A model generated the notes under the pieces. That model ran no database searches. It worked only from the letters and a program-made list of their open reading frames with translations, and had not been told where the DNA came from. A stretch of 64,000 nucleotides of DNA from positions 1,199,001 to 1,263,000 of the forward strand of contig JADJRL010000003.1 in assembly GCA_016712225.1 (NCBI GenBank), in the 5' to 3' direction. Origin of the DNA: Candidatus Defluviibacterium haderslevense. GTDB taxonomy: Bacteria > Bacteroidota > Bacteroidia > Chitinophagales > Saprospiraceae. Shown one piece after another: positions 9,560-17,580 of this stretch; the stretch's first letter is position 1; each line of letters starts with the position of its first letter. The translations under genes and the position numbers were made by a program.

Positions 9560-10841
9560 TTTAGTCGTGTATTTATTCTGTGGAATAAACTTAATGGGAC
9601 AGTCTAATTTACTTAGTCTGGATCAAGCCATTATGGAGGGGGTCCAAAATAATCTTGGTATAAAAATGATCAAACAAGATGAAGAAATTGCTGAAATCAA
9701 TAATCATTGGGTCAATGCAGGAGCTTATCCTGAGATCATAGCATCAATGAACCCATCCATTTCATCCAATAATTTAGACCAAAAATTATCGAATGGAACC
9801 AATATTCACTCCAATAATGTATTGTTCAAAAACAGTAATGCTGATTTAAAATTAAACTGGAATGTATTCAACGGATTCAAAGTATTTGCCACCAAAGAAA
9901 AACTAAAGCAATTACAAGACATTGGAAGTTTAAATGTAAAACAGTCAATCAATGAATTAATATATAATATAATATTGACCTATACTGATATTCTTAGATT
10001 GCAAGAACAAATTGGGGTTGTTAAAGAACAAATAAACATAGCAGATATTAGATTGGGTATACAACAAAAAAAATTTGATCTAGGTACGACGGGAAAACCA
10101 GAATTAATTGCTGCACAAATAGATCATAATGAATTGCTGAACCTACAATTGAATCTAACTCGTGATCAACAAAATAAAAAAAGTTTGTTGGAACATTTAA
10201 TGGGCAGAACAGTGGAAGACAAAAGACAAATTCAAGATTCCATTCAATTAATTCCACTTGCTCCTTTGAATGATTATTTAATTCAATTATCAAATCAAAG
10301 TCCCGAACTATTAATGGCCTATAAAGACCTTGAAATTACAAAACTGAACAAGAAAGAAATTAATGCTTTAAAATATCCCAATGTCAATTTAATAGCCGCA
10401 TATAATTTTAATAGAAGTCAAAATGAAGCAGGATTTAGCCTTTTGAATCAAAGTTATGGTCCCCAAGGGCTCATAAATATTTCAATACCTATATATAATG
10501 GTGGCTATATACGCAGACACTCCAGAGTTGCTGATCTTCAAATTAGGAAAAAAGAAATAAGCCTTGAAGAATTATTGGATAATTCAAGAATGATCCTCAG
10601 ACAAAATTATCAGAGTTACCTTTCCTTAATTGAGCAAATTGAAATCACCAAGAAAAATTTAGCATTAGCTCAGGAGAACCTTAATATTGCGGTCCAAAAA
10701 CTACAGTTTCAAAGTATTGGAATTGTTGAATTCAGACAAATACAATTCGACGTGATCGAAATAAATACAAAATTGTATGATTTAAAGTATGAAGCCAAAA
10801 GGCTCGCCAGTAATATTTATTTAATAACAGGATCATTTTAA
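9546..10841 (+). CDS. TolC-family outer-membrane efflux channel
   Basis: A 431-residue outer-membrane factor that completes the efflux pump. It starts with a short signal peptide (hydrophobic stretch ending near GINLMGQ), followed by SLDQAIMEGVQNNLGIK, the typical first helix of OEP domains, and the coiled-coil repeats of the trimeric alpha-barrel. The two OEP halves are visible as internal similarity (first half around residues 20-200, second half around 230-425). The ATG lies inside the end of the pump gene (14 nt overlap), so translation is probably coupled. The length is normal. Confidence 0.93.
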   Translation: MKIFNLVVYLFCGINLMGQSNLLSLDQAIMEGVQNNLGIKMIKQDEEIAEINNHWVNAGAYPEIIASMNPSISSNNLDQKLSNGTNIHSNNVLFKNSNADLKLNWNVFNGFKVFATKEKLKQLQDIGSLNVKQSINELIYNIILTYTDILRLQEQIGVVKEQINIADIRLGIQQKKFDLGTTGKPELIAAQIDHNELLNLQLNLTRDQQNKKSLLEHLMGRTVEDKRQIQDSIQLIPLAPLNDYLIQLSNQSPELLMAYKDLEITKLNKKEINALKYPNVNLIAAYNFNRSQNEAGFSLLNQSYGPQGLINISIPIYNGGYIRRHSRVADLQIRKKEISLEELLDNSRMILRQNYQSYLSLIEQIEITKKNLALAQENLNIAVQKLQFQSIGIVEFRQIQFDVIEINTKLYDLKYEAKRLASNIYLITGSF

Positions 10842-10875
10842 TATATGGAGTATATTATGATCAAATATTTTGTTT

Positions 10876-10883
10876 TAACTTTG
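10876..10883 (+). promoter_or_regulatory. Candidate -7 box (TAACTTTG) for the small basic protein gene
   Basis: TAACTTTG fits TAnnTTTG and ends 25 nt before the ATG at 10909, suggesting that the small gene has its own promoter after the efflux operon. No good -33 element is visible. Confidence 0.4.
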
Positions 10884-10908
10884 TTCAACTATTAAAAAAA
10901 TTCAAGCC

Positions 10909-11124
10909 ATGACAGAAGAGAATCTAGACAAAATTAAGGATAGTGAAAACGTAGAAGAGACACCAAAACCTGTGACTAAAATCGTGCCTAAGGCTAAAAG
11001 TAGTAATTTAACCCATCCAGGTTTTAATCACAATAAAAACATTTCCAAATTCAAAGGACCAAATTTTTCACAGAAACGAGGTGGTGGAAATAAAAATATG
11101 GCCTCAGGAAAGAAGGGAAAATAG
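10909..11124 (+). CDS. Small basic low-complexity protein of unknown function
   Basis: I do not recognise this 71-residue protein. The first 20 residues are acidic (TEENLDKIKDSENVEE), the middle is Pro/Lys rich and the last 30 residues are strongly basic and Gly/Asn rich (KFKGPNFSQKRGGGNKNM and a GKKGK end). There is no signal peptide or membrane segment, so it is probably cytoplasmic, and the basic Gly-rich tail would suit nucleic-acid binding; that is inference only. A TAnnTTTG box 25 nt upstream supports it being a real gene. It follows the TolC-like gene by 67 nt, and the long non-coding region begins after it. Confidence 0.55.
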   Translation: MTEENLDKIKDSENVEETPKPVTKIVPKAKSSNLTHPGFNHNKNISKFKGPNFSQKRGGGNKNMASGKKGK

Positions 11125-12497
11125 AAATTAAACTATTGGAATTTTAAAGGTTCGCTCTAATTTTGAATTGAACAATTGAGTCAATTTTATAATTGAAATA
11201 ATTGATTTCATTTAAATGAATGGTGCTGAAGACTGAACATAAATGAATAATAATAACTCAATCTTGCAGGGTTCAAAGTAAAACTACACTTTATTTCATG
11301 AAATCTTGTTGCATAAACTGGATTAAATTGTCCTGTTTGATTAAAAATAACTCTTATACTGCATAATCTGGAGCACATTGACTCACAAAATACAGAGCAA
11401 AGAGACCCACTCATGTTGACTCAAGTTGCGCAACACTTTGATTTTAACAAGTGCTACATGTTCCCATTCTGCTCATTTTGAAATGTTAATACTAGGATGT
11501 TTTCGATTGGCAGCTATAGGAGCATAAAGAGTGGTTTTCAACTGATCTTCTATATTATTGGTCTTGCTTGTCTTATGGTTGTTGAAATGTGATAAAAACA
11601 ACAGTCAATTTTCAAAGTGCATAATTCTGAACATATTGTCCCACCCCTATTTTGAATAATCAGAAATTTGAAAAAGTCAAATGAATGTAGGATTGAAAAT
11701 CTACAAGAATATAGTCATCATCAGTTTGCTGATACCTATTCAAATATACAAAATATAAAAAAATTTGTATTCAATATTCACAACAAACTTGGAGAACAAA
11801 TTATTGCAAATTATTCGTCGCAAACCTCAAATACATTTAGAATATCCTTTAAGTAAGAAACAATCTAATGAATATTATCGGAGCAAGTCGTGCATCTATA
11901 ATGACTATAATTCCCAAAATTGATTTTGATGGATTAAGTGAATTTGCTTGATCAAAACAATTTAATTTATAACATTGATTGGTATAAACAGTAAAATAAT
12001 TAGATAAAATAATAAGTTCTTGAAGACCAAGTTCAGTATATTAATTTTCATTTAAACTTAGGAATACTACAAACACAATTTGAAATTAAAAATCGAGTTA
12101 ATTAATTCACTTTTTTTAAAAAAATGGCATTCTGCAAAGAGAGAGGAAAAACAGTTAATTCAAATGCAAGAAAAATGATTATGCCTATTTGGAAAAAGAC
12201 AACATTAGTACAATCACACCAAACTTGCATAATGGAGAATATTCTAATGTAAGACCAAAATAATTCAATTTATTAAATATAAAACCAATCAAAATTAATA
12301 TCATTGACCTAGTTCTTTATTTTTAGATTCAGGCAATTAGGTAAATGGAATATTTTTTTAACTTTATAAAATTTCAAAAAGAGTTAACTCATTTCATTTC
12401 GAGGTCAATGCCATAAAAAAGGGGATCCGAAAGCAAATAATAATATTAAAAATAAATCGTTCCTAAATAATATCTTCAAGATAAAATAAATAACACC
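11125..12497. other. 1.37-kb non-coding region with decayed DNA
   Basis: No convincing gene is present. The first half carries several degenerate 27-nt repeats on the reverse strand that resemble the multiple terminal repeats of IS21-type elements (see the separate entry). A 62-codon frame at 11668-11856 starts with TTG and ends in sequence faintly like a T9SS sorting domain (FNIHNKLGEQI), possibly a gene remnant. The rest (11860-12497) is AT-rich with short broken frames and no RNA gene that I can recognise. Confidence 0.6.
11310..11644 (-). repeat. Degenerate 27-nt repeats, possible IS21-type terminal repeats
   Basis: Three 27-nt copies lie at 11310-11336, 11360-11386 and 11618-11644. On the forward strand they begin TGCATAA and share the core CTGGA followed by ATTGtCcCAC; on the reverse strand they read roughly GTGGGaCAAT then a TGCA end. 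A fourth, shorter copy (11387-11410, ending AGAGACCCAC) directly abuts the second. Head-to-tail degenerate repeats of this size and a GTGGGTCAATTT-like start are typical of the multiple terminal repeats of IS21-family elements in Bacteroidota. No istA or istB gene remains, so this would be an eroded end. Confidence 0.45.
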
Positions 12498-14075
12498 ATG
12501 AAACCACAAATTACTATTATTACAAAAATGTTAATACTTGCAGTATGTTTCGCATTGTTTAATACTTTATACTCTCAGTCTGTTTCATTAGACCTTAGCT
12601 TTGATAATGATGGCAAGGTCGTTACAGCTGTCGGTAATTATGATAATTATGGTTACTCAATAGCCATACAAAGTGATGGTAAAATTTTGGTAGTTGGTTA
12701 TTCCAACAATGGTTCTAATGAGGATTTTACTTTAATACGTTATAATACAAATGGCAGCTTAGATAGTAGCTTTAATTCAAATGGAATAGTGATAACAGAT
12801 TTTGGATTTGATGATTATGGACGTTCAATATCTTTGCAAAGTGATGGCAAAATTGTAGTAGCGGGTTATAGCAACAATGGTTCTAACTATGATTTTGCTT
12901 TGTTACGTTACAATACAAATGGCAGCCTAGACAGCAGCTTTGATGCAGATGGAAAAGTGATTACATCTTTTGGAACTTCTAATGATTATGGAAATTCATT
13001 AACCATACAAAGTGATGGCAAAATTGTTGTGGCAGGAGAAAGTAGAAATGAATCTTATAGTGATTTTGCTTTAGTTCGTTATAACACAAATGGCAGCCTA
13101 GACAGCAGCTTTGATTCGGATGGAAAAGTGACTACAATTGTTAATGGTAGTGCTTTAAATGGTGCATATTCTGTTGTCATACAGAGTGATGGCAAAATTG
13201 TAGCGGCTGGATATAGTGGACATAAACAGAATGGCACTGATTTTCGTTTTGCTTTAGTGCGTTACAACATAAATGGCAGTTTAGACAACAGCTTTGATAA
13301 AGATGGAAAAGTAACCACAGATATTGGTACTTTTGGTGATCTTGCATATTCTATTGTTATACAAAGTGATGGTAAAATTGTAGCGGCTGGATATAGCGGA
13401 AATGGTTCTAATCTTGATTTTGCTTTAGTACGTTTTAACACAAATGGCAGTTTAGACAACAACTTTGGTACAGATGGAAAAGTGACTACGGCTGTTGGAA
13501 ATTCAAAAGATGTTGCACATTCAATTGTTATACAAAGTGATAACAAAATTATTGCAGCGGGTCAAAGCAACCATAGTTTTGCTTTAATGCGTTACAACAC
13601 TGATGGCAGTTTAGATAACATCTTTGATACAGATGGAAAAGTGTTTACAGATATTGGAAATGGTGATGATGGTGCATTTTCTATTGCCATACAGAATGAT
13701 GGTAAAATTGTTGCAGCGGGTTTTAGCAACAATGGCCCTGTGCATTATTATCCTACACATATAGCAGTAGTTAGATATAATAATACCAACAGTGTATCAA
13801 TAAATGAGACTGCTGGTTATTCTAAAGAAATGTTTGTTTTTCCCAATCCTTTTTCTACTTATGCAACTTTACAAACTAGCAATATTTTGAAAAATCCTAG
13901 ATTGACATTCTATAACTTATACGGACAATCAGTAAAACAAATAACTTCCTTAACTATCAAATTTGGCAATACAATTAGTTTTAACCGTGACAATTTACCA
14001 AACGGAACATATTTCATTCAGTTAATTGATGACAATCAAATAATTTCGACAAATAAACTTGTTATCACAGATTAA
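12498..14075 (+). CDS. Secreted delta-60 repeat protein with T9SS type A sorting domain
   Basis: A 525-residue secreted protein. A signal peptide ends near residue 27 (LYSQ). Seven delta-60 repeats follow (starting at residues 31, 88, 144, 201, 262, 319 and 372), each 53-61 residues with the pattern LDxSFDxDGKV, SIxIQSDGKIVxAGxS and FALVRYNTNGS. These repeats probably form a beta-propeller or related beta-fold. Residues 433-525 are a type A T9SS sorting domain with FPNPFS, FYNLYGQ and LPNGTYFIQL landmarks, so the protein is expected to cross the outer membrane and be attached to the surface or released. The ligand or role is unknown. It is flanked by non-coding DNA upstream and a DUF6624 gene 174 nt downstream. 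Confidence 0.9.
   Translation: MKPQITIITKMLILAVCFALFNTLYSQSVSLDLSFDNDGKVVTAVGNYDNYGYSIAIQSDGKILVVGYSNNGSNEDFTLIRYNTNGSLDSSFNSNGIVITDFGFDDYGRSISLQSDGKIVVAGYSNNGSNYDFALLRYNTNGSLDSSFDADGKVITSFGTSNDYGNSLTIQSDGKIVVAGESRNESYSDFALVRYNTNGSLDSSFDSDGKVTTIVNGSALNGAYSVVIQSDGKIVAAGYSGHKQNGTDFRFALVRYNINGSLDNSFDKDGKVTTDIGTFGDLAYSIVIQSDGKIVAAGYSGNGSNLDFALVRFNTNGSLDNNFGTDGKVTTAVGNSKDVAHSIVIQSDNKIIAAGQSNHSFALMRYNTDGSLDNIFDTDGKVFTDIGNGDDGAFSIAIQNDGKIVAAGFSNNGPVHYYPTHIAVVRYNNTNSVSINETAGYSKEMFVFPNPFSTYATLQTSNILKNPRLTFYNLYGQSVKQITSLTIKFGNTISFNRDNLPNGTYFIQLIDDNQIISTNKLVITD
12588..13793 (+). repeat. Seven tandem delta-60 coding repeats
   Basis: The repeats are also conserved at the DNA level: the stretch around ACAAATGGCAGCCTAGACAG, with minor changes, recurs at each repeat junction, about every 160-185 nt. 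This suggests fairly recent duplication or gene conversion within the gene. Confidence 0.85.
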
Positions 14076-14249
14076 TCCTAACTATCGACACAATATTCGA
14101 TAAAAAGAAAGCAATCCTTTAGCCGATTTGGGGAATTTTTTATATCTTCAACTTCCAGAATTAATTAAACTAATTGGCTTTCTTTATCCTGCATTCTTTT
14201 AAAAAAATGTTTGCACAGATTTCATAAAAAAAAGTAACAATAAAAAAAC

Positions 14250-15233
14250 ATGAAACAAACAATTTTAATTATCACATTTTTCTTATTGGCTAAGCTGACT
14301 TTCGGCCAGAATACACCAAATGAATACTCTAACTTGGTGAGAATTGCTGACTCACTTTACAACTCAAAAGATTTTAGAAAATCGGGTGACAAATATTCCG
14401 AAGCTTTCAAAGTAAACTCCTGGAAAGGGTTATCCAATGACAGGTATAATGCTGCCTGTTCTTGGGCAATGGCATCAGTGCCGGATAGTGCGTTCTATCA
14501 ACTTGAAAGAATTGCTTACCAAATGAATTATATAAACTATAGTCATATAACAACAGACCCTGATTTGAACTCATTGCACAATGATAACAGATGGGAACCA
14601 TTACTTGATAAAATCAAGCATAACAAAGAAATAGCAGAGGCGAACCTGAACAAACCTTTAGTTGCAATTCTTGACAGTATTTATATTGAAGATCAAAAAT
14701 ACAGACAACAAATTAGTGGAATCGAGAAAAAGTATGGTGGAGAATCAAAAGAAATGAAAGACCACTGGAAATTGATAAAAGAAAAGGATTCAATAAATTT
14801 AGTCAAAGTAAAAACTATGCTTGATCAATATGGGTGGTTAGGCAATGACATTATTGGTGGGCCAGGAAGCACTACTTTGTTTCTTGTAATTCAACATTCT
14901 AACCAGACGACTCAGGAAAAATATTTGCCTATGATGAGAGAGGCTGTTAAAAAAGGCAAAGCACAAGGTAGTAGCTTAGCGCTACTTGAGGACAGAGTTT
15001 TATTGGGACAAGGAAAACGCCAAATTTATGGTAGCCAAATTGCACGAGACCAAGAAACGCACTTTTATTATGTTTCACCTTTGGAAGACCCAGACCATGT
15101 AGACCAGAGAAGAGCAGAAGTTGGACTTGGGCCATTGGCAGATTATGTAAATCGTTGGCAGATTAAATGGGATATTGAACAATATAAAAAGGACTTACCA
15201 ACATTAGAAGAAAAGATAAAACATAAATACTAA
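14250..15233 (+). CDS. DUF6624-family protein with N-terminal TPR-like region
   Basis: A 327-residue exported protein with a signal peptide ending near residue 20 (LTFGQN). Residues 25-130 look like helical TPR-type repeats (ADSLYNSKDFRKSGDKYSEAF, YNAACSWAM). Residues 140-325 match the DUF6624 pattern: an acidic/basic first helix with DQKYR, a GWLGNDIIGG segment, LFLVIQHS, an ALLEDRVLLGQGKRQIYGSQ block and a C-terminal VGLGPLADYVNRW. The biochemical function of this family is not known to me. It has no obvious operon partner; a hairpin terminator at 15337-15371 lies between it and the convergent SRPBCC gene. Confidence 0.8.
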   Translation: MKQTILIITFFLLAKLTFGQNTPNEYSNLVRIADSLYNSKDFRKSGDKYSEAFKVNSWKGLSNDRYNAACSWAMASVPDSAFYQLERIAYQMNYINYSHITTDPDLNSLHNDNRWEPLLDKIKHNKEIAEANLNKPLVAILDSIYIEDQKYRQQISGIEKKYGGESKEMKDHWKLIKEKDSINLVKVKTMLDQYGWLGNDIIGGPGSTTLFLVIQHSNQTTQEKYLPMMREAVKKGKAQGSSLALLEDRVLLGQGKRQIYGSQIARDQETHFYYVSPLEDPDHVDQRRAEVGLGPLADYVNRWQIKWDIEQYKKDLPTLEEKIKHKY

Positions 15234-15336
15234 AACTATTATTTAAACAGAAATATAATATCATTTACAAACATTCTAGTTTAGATTTTAAATCTTTTTT
15301 GTCAATGTCAATTTTGTCCTGATTAAAAAAGTTAAA

Positions 15337-15371
15337 CCACCTAACATGTAAACTTTATCGATGTTAGGTGG
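15337..15371 (-). terminator. Hairpin terminator between convergent genes
   Basis: CCACCTAACAT and ATGTTAGGTGG form a perfect 11-bp stem with a 13-nt loop. On the reverse strand the stem is followed by a T-rich tail (TTTAACTTTTTT), so it should end the VOC-SRPBCC transcript; it may also stop the forward DUF6624 transcript, although the forward T-tract is weak. Confidence 0.8.
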
Positions 15372-15418
15372 CTCATCGTATTTTCCACTTACTTGATTTG
15401 CGAATTAACAAGATGAAG

Positions 15419-15865
15419 TTAATTTTTTTCAGCGTATGTTTTTAGTCCATTTAGAAACAGGTTAATTCCTGAATTAAATTGTTTGCCAATCATTATTTTA
15501 TCCATAAGCTCACCAATTAAACCAAACTTTACTGTGTATTCCATGACTTGTTGAACTTTGGTTTGGTTCCCGATTATTTCAAAACTGTATGTGTGTTTTA
15601 ATCTTTTGATAGGAAAAGAACAGTCTGTCAATTGATAAACCAGTTTTTCATTTGGATTGAATTCGGTAATCATTTCGTCAAACCAATTTTTGCCATCTTG
15701 CATTAAAACTTTTCTTTTTGCATGTAACCCCGTTTTTATCTCGGAAATTAAAGTTGCTTTTTTTACGGTAGGGTCGGTTTTATCCAACAATTCTAGATCA
15801 GTAAGAATGTTCCATATTCTGCCAATAGGTGCGTCAATAGTTATGGAATTAATCAAAGTACTCAT
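15419..15865 (-). CDS. SRPBCC-family (START/Bet v1-like) protein
   Basis: A 148-residue single-domain protein with the helix-grip fold of polyketide cyclase/dehydrase and SRPBCC proteins: it opens with ITIDAPIGRIWNILTDLELL, has the central LVYQLTDCSF strand and closes with a long helix (FNSGINLFLNGLKTYAEKN). Such proteins bind hydrophobic ligands in a deep cavity; the ligand is unknown. It starts 4 nt after the VOC gene, so the two form an operon driven from the HxlR-controlled promoter. There is no signal peptide, so it is cytoplasmic. Confidence 0.82.
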   Translation of the reverse strand: MSTLINSITIDAPIGRIWNILTDLELLDKTDPTVKKATLISEIKTGLHAKRKVLMQDGKNWFDEMITEFNPNEKLVYQLTDCSFPIKRLKHTYSFEIIGNQTKVQQVMEYTVKFGLIGELMDKIMIGKQFNSGINLFLNGLKTYAEKN

Positions 15866-15869
15866 CGTC

Positions 15870-16241
15870 TTATTTCATTGAATGTAAAGCAATCTTATTT
15901 CCTTCAGTGTCTAAAAATATCGCCATAAAACCATTTCCGCCAATTGAGGTTTTTGGCAATAGAATTTTACCTCCCGCCTGTTCAACTTTTGATAAAGGAC
16001 CATTCAAGTCTTCTCCCCCATTCAAATATATTAACACTCCTTCTGCAGATGGCACATACCCATCTCCTTGTACTATTCCGCCGCCTATACCCCCATTTTG
16101 CATATCCGCTGGTAACATTCCATACTTAAATAAAGGGTGTGGCATCTCTGAAATTTCAGCGCCATAAAGCGTGCCATAAAATTTTTTTGCTCTTGCGAAA
16201 TCAGTAACTGGGATTTCGAACCAATTAATTGCATTTGTCAT
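15870..16241 (-). CDS. VOC-family (glyoxalase/bleomycin-resistance-like) protein
   Basis: A 123-residue VOC protein with paired beta-alpha-beta-beta-beta modules: NAINWFEIPVTDFARAKKFY at the start, GGGIVQGDGYVPSAEGVLIYL in the middle, and the C-terminal DTEGNKIALHS that ends most VOC proteins. Members are metal-dependent lyases, isomerases or dioxygenases, or antibiotic-binding proteins; the activity cannot be told. The ATG at 16241 was chosen because the longer frame runs back into the promoter. A TATCTTTG box on this strand at 16268-16275 and the palindrome at 16280-16302 suggest control by the divergent HxlR regulator. Confidence 0.85.
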   Translation of the reverse strand: MTNAINWFEIPVTDFARAKKFYGTLYGAEISEMPHPLFKYGMLPADMQNGGIGGGIVQGDGYVPSAEGVLIYLNGGEDLNGPLSKVEQAGGKILLPKTSIGGNGFMAIFLDTEGNKIALHSMK

Positions 16242-16267
16242 TTTTTGTTTTTTAAAGATTTGATCAG

Positions 16268-16275
16268 CAAAGATA
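16268..16275 (-). promoter_or_regulatory. -7 box (TATCTTTG) of the VOC-SRPBCC operon
   Basis: The reverse strand reads TATCTTTG, 26 nt upstream of the VOC start. A TTG -33 element at 16295-16297 (reverse strand) sits 19 nt away, within the right arm of the palindrome. Confidence 0.65.
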
Positions 16276-16279
16276 CACA

Positions 16280-16302
16280 ACTACTTGTAATTTGCAAGTA
16301 GT
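16280..16302. promoter_or_regulatory. Perfect inverted repeat, probable HxlR operator
   Basis: ACTACTTG and CAAGTAGT form perfect 8-bp arms around a 7-nt TAATTTG centre. The site lies between divergent promoters and covers the -33 elements of both: TTTG at 16291-16294 for the regulator and, on the other strand, TTG at 16295-16297 for the VOC operon. A dimer of the HxlR-family regulator encoded alongside is the natural ligand; this is inferred from position. Confidence 0.75.
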
Positions 16303-16312
16303 TATTTTATTA

Positions 16313-16320
16313 TATATTTG
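16313..16320 (+). promoter_or_regulatory. -7 box (TATATTTG) of the HxlR gene
   Basis: TATATTTG sits 18 nt after TTTG at 16291-16294 and only 4 nt before the likely GTG start, so the mRNA would have almost no leader. Confidence 0.65.
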
Positions 16321-16324
16321 CATT

Positions 16325-16747
16325 GTGAAACAAATCGTTAGAAAGTCAGATTGTCCGATAAATTTTGCCTTAGAAATTTTTGGGGATAGGTGGACTTTTC
16401 TTATTGTCAGAGATCTAATGTTCAAGGGCAAGCATTACTATGGTGAATTTCTCACCTCCGAAGAGAACATTGCAACCAATATTCTTGCAGATAGATTGGC
16501 ATTATTGGAAATGAATGGCATAGTCAATAAATCAAGTGACCCAAGCCATAAGCAAAAAATTATTTATCGGCTTACACCAAAAGGAATTGACCTCATTCCT
16601 ATCCTAATAGAAGTCATCATGTGGTCAGCCAAATATGACAAGGATACTGCCGTAGATTTGAACTTTGTTAAAAGCGTTGAACAGGATAAAGTAGGCCTTA
16701 TCGCTCAATTAACCAGTCGACTTATCGAAGATTTAAATAATGTTTAA
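16325..16747 (+). CDS. HxlR-family winged-helix transcriptional regulator
   Basis: The 140-residue protein has the HxlR signature: CPINFALEIFGDRW at residues 10-23, VRDLMFKGKHYYGEFL, IATNILADRLALLEMNGIV (recognition helix and wing) and YRLTPKGIDLIPIL. HxlR regulators are dimers, and many use the conserved N-terminal Cys (here C10) to sense electrophiles, quinones or oxidants. A GTG start at 16325 is preferred: the frame upstream runs through the -7 and -33 elements, so its TTG start cannot lie on the mRNA. The gene is divergent from the VOC-SRPBCC operon and shares a palindromic operator with it, which implies both autoregulation and control of that operon. Confidence 0.88.
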   Translation: MKQIVRKSDCPINFALEIFGDRWTFLIVRDLMFKGKHYYGEFLTSEENIATNILADRLALLEMNGIVNKSSDPSHKQKIIYRLTPKGIDLIPILIEVIMWSAKYDKDTAVDLNFVKSVEQDKVGLIAQLTSRLIEDLNNV

Positions 16748-16856
16748 ACACTATTAATACATAATCAGAAGCGTTTAAATTCATATCCATAGCAAAATAA
16801 CATTTGAATAAATAAGAGGCAGATTTAGAATCTGAATTAATTAATTGTCAGTCCTT

Positions 16857-17546
16857 TTAAGATCTTGGACCTTGCTTTTGGATTCGTAATATTGCAATTA
16901 CCTGCTTATTTAAACCTATAATTTTGACAGAATAAATACCATCTTTCAATTGACTTATATCATAAGATTCAAATGTTGGATAAGATGCTATCTTTTGTCC
17001 TAATATATCGTACAATTCTACTTGGGTTAAAATAGTATTAGTCGCAATTGAAAATACACTGGCAGTTGGATTGGGATACATCTTTAATGAAATAGTCTTT
17101 GTTTCATGATTGGACAAAACCATGTTGAACAAATAATCAATCTTTAATCTATTGGTGGTGTCGCCTTTTTCAAAAACCCACAGGACTACATGGGCTCCAC
17201 CCTGAATGCCATTCGTTTCAAAATGAACATCCATATTGACCGAGCTATCTACTAATAATACATTGGGTAATTTATCCGGACAATCTACAATTTTTGGAGT
17301 ATAACAATTATTATTATCACATACATAAGATTGCCAACCTAAGGGAATGCTAACATCCACTTTACTCCACATGATTTCTTGAAGTTCTTGGACCTTGTTT
17401 ATGATCTTATTGTGACAATAATAATCAGCGTTCTTAATAATCTGACTTTCGGCAATGTAACATGGATTGAATGCGGAATTAAAACGTATCTGGCCTAGAC
17501 TCATTGTCCCCACAAAACAAAACAATATAAAATGTATTGATTTCAC
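16857..17546 (-). CDS. Secreted Cys-containing protein with T9SS type A sorting domain (paralogue 2)
   Basis: A 229-residue secreted protein closely related to the gene just upstream. A signal peptide (ending near MSLGQ) is followed by a compact domain of about 130 residues with conserved Cys positions: FNPC, YYCHNKI, SYVCDNNNCYTP and DCPD. The domain continues into LVDSSVNMDVHFETNG and GGAHVVLWV, suggesting an Ig-like or cupredoxin-like beta-sandwich. The last 80 residues are a type A T9SS sorting domain (KMYPNPTASVFSI, LYDILGQKI, LKDGIYSVKI) with an extra basic tail after it. Its start is a GTG. The domain is not one I can name. The 34-nt gap to the paralogue suggests one transcript. Confidence 0.82.
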   Translation of the reverse strand: MKSIHFILFCFVGTMSLGQIRFNSAFNPCYIAESQIIKNADYYCHNKIINKVQELQEIMWSKVDVSIPLGWQSYVCDNNNCYTPKIVDCPDKLPNVLLVDSSVNMDVHFETNGIQGGAHVVLWVFEKGDTTNRLKIDYLFNMVLSNHETKTISLKMYPNPTASVFSIATNTILTQVELYDILGQKIASYPTFESYDISQLKDGIYSVKIIGLNKQVIAILRIQKQGPRS

Positions 17547-17580
17547 AGGATCATTAATACGATTAAAAATTTAGTTCCTA

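Noticed and set aside
11208..11414. A 68-codon Cys-containing frame on the reverse strand
   Set aside because: It runs directly through the degenerate IS21-like repeats, has no upstream promoter and no family signature.
11668..11856. A 62-codon TTG-start frame with a faint sorting-domain-like end
   Set aside because: Too short and too weak a match to call a gene; kept only as a possible remnant.
14104..14185. AAAGAAAGC and GCTTTCTTT inverted arms between the delta-60 and DUF6624 genes
   Set aside because: The loop of over 60 nt and the purine/pyrimidine bias make a terminator unlikely.
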